DNA from: Candidatus Abyssobacteria bacterium SURF_5
GTDB lineage: Bacteria; Abyssobacteria; SURF-5
Direction of reading: 5' to 3'
Length of the DNA: 34,056 bases
Assembly (NCBI GenBank): GCA_003598085.1
Contig: QZKU01000064.1
Coordinates: forward strand, 1-34,056
Part shown: piece by piece, positions 25,240-32,786 of the stretch
How positions within the stretch are numbered: position 1 is the stretch's first letter
Layout: every line of letters starts with the position of its first letter
The notes under the pieces: generated by a model
Database searches by the model: none
The model's input: only the letters and a program-made list of their open reading frames with translations
What the model was told of the DNA's origin: nothing
Translations under genes and position numbers: made by a program

Positions 25240-26514
25240 ATGAATGCAGAAATCATCATGATCGGGTCTGAACTCTTGTTAGGACAAATCATCGACACCA
25301 ATTCCGCTTTTCTCGCGCAGGAACTGGCCAAAATCGGGGTCAACCTTTATTTCAAAACAACTGTGGGCGATAACCCGGTCCGAATGGCCGACGTTTTTCG
25401 GGCGGCCCTCTCGCGGTCCGATATCATCATCGCCTCCGGCGGGCTGGGACCGACCGAAGACGACTTGACGCGAGAGGTTGTCGCCGAGGTGATCGGCGAA
25501 CCCCTGGAATTCAGGCAGGACCTGTTCGATCAAATCGAGTCCTTGTTCAAGCGGCACGGATTCACCATGAGCCCGAACAACCGCAAACAGGCTTTCATCC
25601 CCCGGAATTCACAGGCAATCGAAAATCCGGTCGGTACCGCGCCCGGGTTTATCGTCGAGAAACAGGGGCGACTCATCGTCACACTGCCGGGCGTCCCCCG
25701 CGAGTTGAAATTCCTGATGGAAACGGTTGTTATTCCCTTCCTTCGCGCACGGTTTTCGTTGGGTGAGACGACCATTGCTTCGCGCGTCCTCAAAATCTGC
25801 GGGATGGGCGAAAGCAGGGTTGACAGTGTGGTCGGAGACCTTATCAGGGAATCGTCCAATCCGACCGTCGGTATTCTCGCCGAACCGGCACAGATCTTGC
25901 TCCGAATCACGGCCAAGGGTGCAAGTCCTTCGGAGGCCAAAGCAAAAATCGCGGCCGTAGAGGCCGAAATCCGCAACAGGCTCGGCCGGCTCATTTTCGG
26001 GACCGACGCTGAAACACTGGAAGGTGTTGTAACGGCCCTACTTGTGAAGGATAAAAAGTCTGTGGCGCTCGTGGAGACCTTGACCGGCGGCGCGATTGCC
26101 CAAGGGTTTGTCTCCGCCGGAGGCAGCACGCTCACAGAATCATTTGTGGCTCTCGGTGACGAAGCTCGTCGCAGGATGGCCTCGATTGACGTGGCGGAAT
26201 GGAATGAAGCCAGACGCAATCCAGCGGCCGTTTCCAAGAGACTCGCGGAAGGGATGCGGGCAAAAAGCGGCGCTGATATAGCCGCCGCATCTCTCGGAAT
26301 TCTGCCGGGAAGCGATGAGCTTGAAGGAGATGACAAGGTGTCGGGTAAAACGTGTATCGCCGTCGCGTCCGAGAGCACAAGCACGGCATGGGAATTCCGT
26401 TTTGCAGGATCCGATCCGGTCAATCAGGTGCGTGCCACAGCCCTTACCATTGAAATGCTGCGGCGCTTCCTGATCGGATACGTTGACGACGAAATGCGAG
26501 CCCGGATGAAGTGA
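25240..26514 (+). CDS. cinA: CinA-family protein with a degenerate C-terminal domain
   Basis: The 424-residue protein has a well-conserved N-terminal MoaB/Mog-like (COG1058) domain: IIMIGSELLLGQIIDTNSAF, IASGGLGPTEDDLTREV, and LPGVPRELKFLM. In this family that domain acts as an ADP-ribose pyrophosphatase. The C-terminal domain, normally an NMN amidohydrolase, is eroded: the usual ESCTGG is ETLTGG, GSS is GST, and the GIAGP loop reads GILPG, so amidohydrolase activity is doubtful. ATG 25240 follows AGGAGG at 7 nt. The stop lies 14 nt before the ATG of the kinase gene, and co-transcription is likely. Confidence 0.87.
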   Translation: MNAEIIMIGSELLLGQIIDTNSAFLAQELAKIGVNLYFKTTVGDNPVRMADVFRAALSRSDIIIASGGLGPTEDDLTREVVAEVIGEPLEFRQDLFDQIESLFKRHGFTMSPNNRKQAFIPRNSQAIENPVGTAPGFIVEKQGRLIVTLPGVPRELKFLMETVVIPFLRARFSLGETTIASRVLKICGMGESRVDSVVGDLIRESSNPTVGILAEPAQILLRITAKGASPSEAKAKIAAVEAEIRNRLGRLIFGTDAETLEGVVTALLVKDKKSVALVETLTGGAIAQGFVSAGGSTLTESFVALGDEARRRMASIDVAEWNEARRNPAAVSKRLAEGMRAKSGADIAAASLGILPGSDELEGDDKVSGKTCIAVASESTSTAWEFRFAGSDPVNQVRATALTIEMLRRFLIGYVDDEMRARMK

Positions 26515-26528
26515 CAGGAACAGGTAGT

Positions 26529-28292
26529 ATGTATTGCGATCATTGCGGTGCGGAAAACAGGAATAACGCAAATTTCTGTCATAAATGCGGAACCGATCTG
26601 TCGGCCCTTCTAAAGAACGAGAAAAAAAGTGCAGTTGCCACACTCTCTGATGCCCCCGCTCCGCCTCCCGTGATCGATGAATCTACTGCGCGTGCGGGAT
26701 TCCAACAGATCCTGAGCGGCCGCTATGAGCTGAAAGAATTTCTGGGACGCGGTGGCATGGGCATGGTCTTTCGAGGTTATGATAAACAGCTTGGAATGGA
26801 CCTGGCCCTGAAGTTCCTCTTGAGCCGCTATGCCGACGACCTTGCTGCCATTGAAAGCCTGAAACGCGAGGCCAAGGCCGCAATGCGACTGGCGCATCCG
26901 AATATCGTGCGCCTCTATAATTTCGAAGACACCCCTCAGTTGAAGTACCTCTTGATGGAGTACGTCAGAGGAGAATCGCTGGCCGCGCTCGCCGCGAAAA
27001 GAACCAATCGCCGCTTGAGCGAACCGGAAGTGATTCGGTTCATGTGCGAAATCTGCGAGGCCCTCAGTTATTCCCATAAGGAGAACATCATCCACAGGGA
27101 CATCAAACCCGGCAATATCCTCGTCACGACCGAGGGCAAGGTGAAACTCGGTGACTTCGGTATCGCTCTGATCAACGAGAAGGCCGTTGATCTGGAGACG
27201 GACGAAGTGTCCGGCACTCCTTCATACATGAGCCCCGAACAGACTCTCGGCCAGCCGCTCGATGGACGGACCGATCTCTATTCTCTCTCCATCACCATGT
27301 ACGAGATGCTGGCCGGTAAACCGCCCTTTCGGGGGAAGCATTCGCGTTTCAATTACATCAGCATGGTCCCAGACCCCATCGAAGGCGTTTCCGACTGGCT
27401 CAACGCAATTCTCTTGAAATGTCTCCGGAAAGAACCGGAAGGCAGATGGAGCAGCGCGGAAGAACTGAGAGATGTTTTGCTCGGCAAGAAGGAGGGTGGC
27501 CTGGCGCTCAAGGCCAAATTTCGGCCGTGGTGGGTTGTGGCTGAAGACCTCAAGCGAAACGAACTCCCCCCAACCGCTCCCGACCCGGAGCCGAAGGAAG
27601 ATATTGCTCCACCGGTATTGCCCCGGGCTGAAGTGCAGCGGACACTGGCGCCTTCTTCCGCCAGCCGCACAAAACAGCGGGTCGAAAAAGTCGGGCGGTA
27701 CGCCGGCTTGCTGGAAAACGCATCCGAGCGCGATCAGGCCCGAATCGCTTACGGCACTACTGCCGGTATTATCGCCGGCATCCTTCTTTTCCTGATCTCC
27801 AAGGAAACGACCGGCATTCAGTCGCCACGGGTTTTCCTCCATTTCGGGTTTACGATATACGGAGGATTTCTGGGAGTCGCTGTGGGTTTCGCGCATAAGA
27901 AATTCATCCGGGGCGCTCTCTCGTTTTCTTTTGGCTTATTCGGGGGAATTCTCACGGGCCTGTTTATCCCAAACGGGTTGGAAGGCTCTCTGATTCAGGT
28001 CCAGCCGCCAGTGAGCGCGACCGCGTGCGCCGCCGTTATCGGAGCTTTGCTCGGAGTGGCTGACGGAATATACTGCCAATCGATCAACTATACCGTTCGG
28101 TGTGCCGTTTGGGGGGCGTTCGGGGGTGCCGCAGCAACCATTCTCTTCATGCTGATCCGGCACCTCTTCTCGGCCTTCTGGTCACCGCTCCCTCATTGGG
28201 TGATCCTCGGACTGCTGTTAGGGTTCTCCATTATGATGGGAATCGGATTGGCAAGAAAACCGGCAATAGAAAAGTATCCGAGCCAGCAGTAA
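26529..28292 (+). CDS. Zinc-ribbon Ser/Thr protein kinase with C-terminal membrane domain
   Basis: The 587-residue protein begins with a zinc ribbon (Cys3, Cys6, Cys17, Cys20). A Hanks-type kinase domain (about 65-320) follows with every key element: glycine loop GRGGMG, Lys95 in ALKFLL, catalytic HRDIKPGN with Asp191, DFG Asp209, and GTPSYMSPEQ in the activation segment. After a Pro-rich linker, about five Gly-rich membrane helices fill residues 410-580. It should autophosphorylate and phosphorylate cytosolic partners while anchored in the inner membrane; partners are unknown. ATG 26529 is chosen because it starts the zinc ribbon directly; GTG 26511 overlaps the cinA stop and would add six residues. 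Confidence 0.88.
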   Translation: MYCDHCGAENRNNANFCHKCGTDLSALLKNEKKSAVATLSDAPAPPPVIDESTARAGFQQILSGRYELKEFLGRGGMGMVFRGYDKQLGMDLALKFLLSRYADDLAAIESLKREAKAAMRLAHPNIVRLYNFEDTPQLKYLLMEYVRGESLAALAAKRTNRRLSEPEVIRFMCEICEALSYSHKENIIHRDIKPGNILVTTEGKVKLGDFGIALINEKAVDLETDEVSGTPSYMSPEQTLGQPLDGRTDLYSLSITMYEMLAGKPPFRGKHSRFNYISMVPDPIEGVSDWLNAILLKCLRKEPEGRWSSAEELRDVLLGKKEGGLALKAKFRPWWVVAEDLKRNELPPTAPDPEPKEDIAPPVLPRAEVQRTLAPSSASRTKQRVEKVGRYAGLLENASERDQARIAYGTTAGIIAGILLFLISKETTGIQSPRVFLHFGFTIYGGFLGVAVGFAHKKFIRGALSFSFGLFGGILTGLFIPNGLEGSLIQVQPPVSATACAAVIGALLGVADGIYCQSINYTVRCAVWGAFGGAAATILFMLIRHLFSAFWSPLPHWVILGLLLGFSIMMGIGLARKPAIEKYPSQQ

Positions 28293-28426
28293 CGCGGACA
28301 ATCAACCCGGGACACCAGCCATGATCCCTCTCCATTCGCTTCATCTTGTCGCTTCTGTTATATTATGAAAAGTCGAAAACACACGCGGAAGAAACTTAGG
28401 AAAATCGTGGTACAGTGGAGGGGTAT

Positions 28427-28702
28427 ATGAATCCTGAAATGAAAGTTGCCGCTTTTATGCGTTTTGAATATGTCGAGGGGGCGCTCGACGCGAAAACGCG
28501 GGAACTCGTCCTTCTCGCTACCGCGGCTATTACCGGCTGCACTCATTGAACGAAAGCTCACTTTGCAGGTGCAAAGAAAGCCGGCGCCTCCGAGGATGAA
28601 ATCCGCGAAACCATGGCAATGGCGATGATGGCGGCAACCGGAAAGGTGCGCAATTTTTTGACCGATACAATCGAGGGTCTGGAACTGAAACGGAAAGAAT
28701 AG
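28427..28702 (+). CDS. AhpD-like selenoprotein (in-frame UGA as Sec41)
   Basis: Reading through one TGA at 28547-28549 gives a 91-residue protein of the carboxymuconolactone-decarboxylase/AhpD family: ALDAKTRELVLLATAAITGC, then THU-TKAH, then FAGAKKAGASEDEIRETMAM. The family's redox motif is C-x-x-C-x-x-x-H; here it is Cys38-x-x-UGA41-x-x-x-His45, so the UGA stands exactly where the second Cys belongs. The frame stays family-like for 50 residues after the UGA, which argues against a real stop. GGAGGGG at 28417-28423 sits just before the ATG, and a SECIS-like hairpin follows the UGA. A peroxide- or thiol-linked redox role is inferred. The alternative is a nonsense mutation or a sequencing error in a Cys codon. 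The M24 peptidase gene begins 13 nt downstream. Confidence 0.82.
28556..28581 (+). promoter_or_regulatory. Candidate bacterial SECIS hairpin
   Basis: CTTTGC (28561-28566) pairs perfectly with GCAAAG (28571-28576) around the loop AGGT. GCT (28556-28558) and AGC (28579-28581) extend the stem beyond a 2x2 internal loop. The loop begins 18 nt after the last base of the UGA and has G as its second base, consistent with the known bacterial SECIS form (4-16 bp upper stem, G among the first two loop bases, about 16-37 nt from the UGA). Confidence 0.75.
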
Positions 28703-28715
28703 ATCGCCTCGTTCG

Positions 28716-29879
28716 ATGTCCATCGAGAGAATTGACGTTCTGCGCAGTCGGCTGGCCGAAATGAATATAGATGCCGCCGTGCTGCTCTACTCGCGTGATC
28801 TGCTGTATTATGCCGGCGTCTCAATCCCAAGCATCCTTTTGATAACACCGCAGACGGCGCGTCTCTATGTTCGCCGCGCCATGGAATTCGCTCTGCATGA
28901 TGCCACCGTCCCCGATGTGGTGCCCGACGGTAACTTCCGACAGGTGGCCGAACAACTGGCCTCCGAGAAACTGCAAGATGCCCGCATCGGCCTCGAACTG
29001 GACGTCATTCCCGCCGAATTGTTTCTGAAAATCCAATCGGAATTGACTGGCGCCGAATTGGTCAATATCAGCCCGCACATCCTCAATCAGCGGATGATAA
29101 AGGACGAGGATGAAGTGAAACTGGTGAAGGCCTCTGCCGCAATGATCGATAAAGCACAATCTCGCGCTCGCGAAGTCATTCGCGCGGGAATGCCGGAAAT
29201 AGATATGGCTGCCGAAATCGAGGCGGAACTCCGCCGGAATAAGCACGAGGTCGTTCTGATCAACCGCAGATTCGACGCGCATACCTTCTACGGCATGATC
29301 GGGTCGGGCGAGACCCTCTCGCGCTTTGCAGGATTCGCCAATGTCGCCTCCGGCATCGGCCTCAGCCGCGCCATGAGGATCAGCGCGTGCGACCGGATCA
29401 TGAAACGCGGCGACCTCGTGATGATCGATATCACCGGCTGCTTCCACGGATACATCACCGACGTCACCCGGATGTACGTGATTGGCCGGGCGACCGATAT
29501 CCAGAAAGACGTCTTCAATGAACTGTGCGTCGTTCAGGACGAGATATTCTCCAGCATCCGGCCGGCAACACCGGTTGCCGACGTTTATGAATGCGGACGC
29601 GCGGCCGCGGAGAAAACGAAATTCGGCCCCTATTTCATGGGATATCACGAGAAAGGCAGATTTGTCGGACACGGAATCGGCCTCGAACTCGACGAGCCGC
29701 CCGTCATCGGGCCGGACGATCCCACCATAATACGGGAAAACATGACGCTCGTGGTCGAAATCAACACCATCATTCCCGGCTTCGGCGCCATCAAGCTGGA
29801 AGACTCGTTCATTGTTCGCTCGAACGGCATCGAGCTGCTATCGAATACCGAACGGAAACTGTATGAAGTGGATGTGTGA
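28716..29879 (+). CDS. M24-family peptidase, Xaa-Pro aminopeptidase-like
   Basis: The 387-residue protein has the creatinase N-terminal domain (about 1-130) and the pita-bread catalytic domain. Five metal ligands are present in order: Asp238 and Asp249 (DITGCFHGYITDVTR), His319 (FVGHGIGLELDEPP), Glu348 (VVEINT) and Glu362 (KLEDSFIV). This is a full dinuclear metal site, so it should be an active cytosolic prolidase or Xaa-Pro aminopeptidase. It begins 13 nt after the selenoprotein stop; its stop lies 23 nt before the ATG of the next gene. No clear ribosome binding site is seen for the ATG, which would fit coupling to the upstream gene. Confidence 0.9.
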   Translation: MSIERIDVLRSRLAEMNIDAAVLLYSRDLLYYAGVSIPSILLITPQTARLYVRRAMEFALHDATVPDVVPDGNFRQVAEQLASEKLQDARIGLELDVIPAELFLKIQSELTGAELVNISPHILNQRMIKDEDEVKLVKASAAMIDKAQSRAREVIRAGMPEIDMAAEIEAELRRNKHEVVLINRRFDAHTFYGMIGSGETLSRFAGFANVASGIGLSRAMRISACDRIMKRGDLVMIDITGCFHGYITDVTRMYVIGRATDIQKDVFNELCVVQDEIFSSIRPATPVADVYECGRAAAEKTKFGPYFMGYHEKGRFVGHGIGLELDEPPVIGPDDPTIIRENMTLVVEINTIIPGFGAIKLEDSFIVRSNGIELLSNTERKLYEVDV

Positions 29880-29902
29880 CCGGAAAAGAAGAAAGGATCT
29901 CC

Positions 29903-30436
29903 ATGAAACTTGATGCTTCAATTTTTGTCCACCCCTCGGCCGTCCTGCACGGAAACGTGACCGTCGGCAAGTACAGCAGCATCTGGGCGAATGCTGTTAT
30001 TCGGGCCGATTTCAATACCATCGCCATCGGGCGATACACAAACATCCAGGACCACGCCACAATCCATTGCTCTCCGACCAACCCTACCGTCATCGGCGAC
30101 TTTGTCACCGCCGCACACTCCTCTATCATGCACGCGTGCACGGTCGGAAACCGCGTGATGATCGGCATGGGAGCCACCATCCTGGATGGCGCACGGATCG
30201 GCGACGGCACCATGATCGCCGCCAATGCGCTCGTTCGCGAGAATATGAACGTCCCTCCAAACTCGCTTGTCGTCGGGGTCCCCGGCAGGATCCTCGAGGG
30301 AAAAGGGCGGCCGGAATTCATCGAGCAGAACGCGATCTCGTATTACGTCCTCTCCCGAAAATATATGGAAGGCGTAGATTCGATCTCGCCCGCCGAATTG
30401 CTCAGCCTGATGCAGAAATTCGAGGCGCAGGATTAA
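29903..30436 (+). CDS. Gamma-carbonic-anhydrase-like left-handed beta-helix protein
   Basis: The 177-residue protein consists of hexapeptide repeats of the left-handed beta-helix (VGKYSSIWANAVIRAD, IGDFVTAAHSSIMHACTVGN). His51, His72 and His77 fit the zinc-binding trio of gamma-class carbonic anhydrases; the last two keep the five-residue spacing. It resembles the short YrdA/PaaY group. These are often inactive or weakly active as carbonic anhydrases, so the reaction remains open. ATG 29903 follows AAAGGA at 29892-29897 and overrules the upstream GTG 29876. Its 3' end overlaps the convergent rtcA gene by 4 nt. Confidence 0.88.
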   Translation: MKLDASIFVHPSAVLHGNVTVGKYSSIWANAVIRADFNTIAIGRYTNIQDHATIHCSPTNPTVIGDFVTAAHSSIMHACTVGNRVMIGMGATILDGARIGDGTMIAANALVRENMNVPPNSLVVGVPGRILEGKGRPEFIEQNAISYYVLSRKYMEGVDSISPAELLSLMQKFEAQD

Positions 30437-31473
30437 TTCACGCTTCCAGAGCACTCGATCCGGACAAGAGCGTCTTCCTTTACCTCGAATTCCACCGGCA
30501 GGAACTGCTTTATCACATGCATGTTCGTCTTTGCGTGGCCGGTCAATCTCGGCGTGGTGATGACCGACCTCCCCTTCGCGAGAGCCATAAAGAGCAGAAG
30601 TTGATCCGAGAGATGCTCATCGACCGCAGCGCCGGATCGCACTGTCTCAATGAGGGCATTGGCGGCTTCTTCTCCAACCTGCTCCGACGGTTTTCCCCTC
30701 TCGCCGATTGAGTCGCCCCCGATTATCGCTCTCGCTCCTGTCTCCGCCCACAGAACGATTCCCGATCCCGGACAGACCGCATCAACATATTCTCTTTCAA
30801 CCTGCGCCTTCAGGCCGGCCTGTCCGAGCGTCTGCCCGGCCGCCCGCGCCTGCCTGTCGGCCACTTGCGCCTTCTGGAGGTGAGTACTTGCAACCGATAT
30901 CCCTCTGACGATGCTTGCCTCTCCCGGCTCAGTCAGAACAAGCGGGCGACGGTAACGGCTGGGATGCCCGGTTATCTTTACACGCGCTCCGCCCTTGGGG
31001 AAAAAACCGTGCCGCGCTATTTCCAATTCGGCCGGGTATCCCATGCTCTCCAGAAGCGGCAGCAGCACGCGCTGAATTGCCGGCAGGGGAGGAGCCCACC
31101 GCGCAAAAGTGGCGCCGCCAAGAATGCTCACCCTCACGTCGGTGTCCGCCAGGCAAATCGGCGCGCTGACCGATTGGAATAATAGACCGATCGCGCCGGC
31201 CGTCGCTATAGTCACAGAGATATCTCTCGGTTGTATTCTTCCCGGATGCATTTCGATTTCAGTCGAGCCCGTAAAGGCATTATCCAATCGGCCCGAGCAG
31301 AGCAAAGCAACCGCCTTCAAACTCTCCAGATGCTGAGTCATCAGGCCGGGCTTCGATCTGCCGGCCCTGACATTAAACACCCGCACCGGCTTTCCCGTTA
31401 TCGCAGAAAGCGCCGTAGCTACGCGCAGGATTGCGCCGCCGCCCTCAAGATATGAGCCGTCAACCTCGATCAT
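30433..31473 (-). CDS. rtcA: RNA 3'-terminal phosphate cyclase
   Basis: The 346-residue protein is full length for RtcA, beginning DGSYLEGGGAILRVATALSA and containing RAGRSKPGLMTQHLESL, GHGFFPKGG-like RHGFFPKGGARV, and the catalytic His287 in VDEHLSDQLLLFMALAKG. The enzyme converts an RNA 3'-phosphate end into a 2',3'-cyclic phosphate, using ATP through an adenylated His. The usual partner rtcB is not nearby in the window. The gene is convergent with the gamma-carbonic-anhydrase-like gene and overlaps it by 4 nt, so no terminator separates them. Its upstream gap (31474-31664) is shared with the LUD-domain gene. Confidence 0.93.
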   Translation of the reverse strand: MIEVDGSYLEGGGAILRVATALSAITGKPVRVFNVRAGRSKPGLMTQHLESLKAVALLCSGRLDNAFTGSTEIEMHPGRIQPRDISVTIATAGAIGLLFQSVSAPICLADTDVRVSILGGATFARWAPPLPAIQRVLLPLLESMGYPAELEIARHGFFPKGGARVKITGHPSRYRRPLVLTEPGEASIVRGISVASTHLQKAQVADRQARAAGQTLGQAGLKAQVEREYVDAVCPGSGIVLWAETGARAIIGGDSIGERGKPSEQVGEEAANALIETVRSGAAVDEHLSDQLLLFMALAKGRSVITTPRLTGHAKTNMHVIKQFLPVEFEVKEDALVRIECSGSVN

Positions 31474-31542
31474 TTATGCCCGCCTCAATTTCCTTAATCC
31501 TAAAATACAATCCCTTACTATACTATCATCTCGAAATCCCGA

Positions 31543-31555
31543 ATGCCGACGGCAT
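31543..31555. repeat. 13-bp palindrome in the rtcA/LUD gene intergenic region
   Basis: ATGCCG and its complement CGGCAT are separated by one base. It lies between the divergent rtcA and LUD genes and about 40 bp upstream of the LUD -35, so it is a possible operator; nothing ties it to a regulator. Confidence 0.3.
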
Positions 31556-31596
31556 AAAAATCCTGCAACTGCGACCACCTGCAGCAGCGGAAGCAC

Positions 31597-31625
31597 TTGA
31601 CGCGCTGTGATCTGTATTATATAGT
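31597..31625 (+). promoter_or_regulatory. Promoter for the LUD-domain gene
   Basis: TTGACG (31597-31602), a 17-bp spacer and TATAGT (31620-31625). Transcription would start near 31632, 33 nt before the ATG, with GGAGG as ribosome binding site. The sequence AAGCACTTGAC at the -35 recurs in the promoter at 34024. Confidence 0.6.
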
Positions 31626-31664
31626 TGTCGGGTATTTCTGAATTATGAAAGATGGAGGATTCGC

Positions 31665-32279
31665 ATGGACACCATTCAAAAAACCGTCGATGCGCTTACG
31701 GCAAACAACATCGAGTGCATTCTCGTGCAGACAAAACAGGAAGCTCTGGCGAAGACGCTCGAGATGATTCCGGAAGGCTCGACCGTCGGCCTTGGCGGAT
31801 CGGTTACGGTCGAACAAGTAGGATTGCTCGAACGGCTCCGTTCCGGCAAGTATACCCTGTATGATCAGTATGAGGCAGGCATCGATATGCCTGAGAACAT
31901 GAAGCGCAGGAAACAGGGCCTTACAGCTCAATTCTTTGTCGCCGGCACAAACGCGATAACCTCAGACGGACAACTTGTGAATGTGGACGGGCTTGGCAAT
32001 CGGGTCGCCGCGCAAGCCTTCGGGCCGGAAAAGGTTATCCTGATTGCCGGAACAAATAAGATCGTCAAGGATGTCCATGACGCATTTGATCGGCTGCAGA
32101 ATGTTGCGGCTCCCACAAATGCGAAGCGGGTGAATTACATGACTCCCTGCCAGGAGACCGGCGTCTGCATCGATTGCGACTCGCCCATGCGCATCTGCAA
32201 TATCTATACGATCATCCGTAGAATGATGTTCCCCGGCCGGCTCACGGTGATCCTGGTGAACGAATCGCTCGGTTATTGA
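31665..32279 (+). CDS. LUD-domain protein (LutC/YkgG-like, DUF162)
   Basis: The 204-residue protein has the LUD fold markers: STVGLGGSVTVEQVGLLERL, FFVAGTNAITSDGQLVNVDG, GNRVAAQAFGPEKVILIAGTN. It ends with a cysteine set C-x5-C-x2-C-x7-C (TPCQETGVCIDCDSPMRIC), typical of the stand-alone members. Classical LutC works with LutA and LutB in lactate oxidation, but neither is present here and the stand-alone branch has no agreed role. The Cys set could bind a metal or an iron-sulfur cluster (inference). A GGAGG ribosome binding site precedes the ATG, and a PaaI-type thioesterase gene follows 39 nt later, probably in the same transcript. Confidence 0.85.
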   Translation: MDTIQKTVDALTANNIECILVQTKQEALAKTLEMIPEGSTVGLGGSVTVEQVGLLERLRSGKYTLYDQYEAGIDMPENMKRRKQGLTAQFFVAGTNAITSDGQLVNVDGLGNRVAAQAFGPEKVILIAGTNKIVKDVHDAFDRLQNVAAPTNAKRVNYMTPCQETGVCIDCDSPMRICNIYTIIRRMMFPGRLTVILVNESLGY

Positions 32280-32318
32280 AAGCGCGGCCGAAAGAGTTCG
32301 CACAGAGGAGCAACAAGA

Positions 32319-32783
32319 GTGAATGAAAAGGCGCCGCAGGTGGATTATACCGCACTGCGCAATTTTGCAAACCAGGTCCCGATGTACAAACTCATCGGGA
32401 TGGAAGTGATCGATGTCGGTCCCGGTTATTCTCGATTCCGCCTTCCATTTCGCAAAGAGCTTACTCAGCCGTTCGGAGTAATGCATGGTGGCGCATTGGC
32501 CAGCGTCGCCGATTCCGCCGTGGCCATCGCCTTGTGGGGGCTCCTCGGTGCAGACAAAATATTTACAACAATCGAGATGAAGATCAACTACATTGCCCCA
32601 GTCGGCTCGGGAGAAGTAATAGCGGAAGGGAAAATAATCCACTGCGGCCGGCGGACCGCAATCGGGGATGTTACCGTGAAGGATCAGAACGACCGGCTGG
32701 TCGCCAAGTGCCTCGCTACTTATATCATCTTGCCCGCCGAAAACAGCTCGGCAGCGCCTCCCATATGGAAGGGGAATTCCTGA
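32319..32783 (+). CDS. PaaI-type hotdog-fold thioesterase
   Basis: The 154-residue protein has the hotdog-fold signature: PFGVMHGGALASVADSAVA, with the active-site helix, then TTIEMKINYIAPVGSGEVIA and DQNDRLVAKCLATYII. Members hydrolyse acyl-CoA thioesters in the cytosol; the acyl group cannot be deduced. GTG 32319 is used, with AGAGGAG 8 nt upstream. It is convergent with the amidohydrolase gene, with only 3 nt between them and no visible terminator. Confidence 0.9.
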   Translation: MNEKAPQVDYTALRNFANQVPMYKLIGMEVIDVGPGYSRFRLPFRKELTQPFGVMHGGALASVADSAVAIALWGLLGADKIFTTIEMKINYIAPVGSGEVIAEGKIIHCGRRTAIGDVTVKDQNDRLVAKCLATYIILPAENSSAAPPIWKGNS

Positions 32784-32786
32784 TCG

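Noticed and set aside
25530-26423. 297-codon minus-strand open frame
   Set aside because: Antisense to cinA, Ser-rich and without any family motif.
28339-28366. Possible promoter before the selenoprotein gene (TATATT/TATTAT near 28359)
   Set aside because: No acceptable -35 at the right distance, so I did not list it as a feature.
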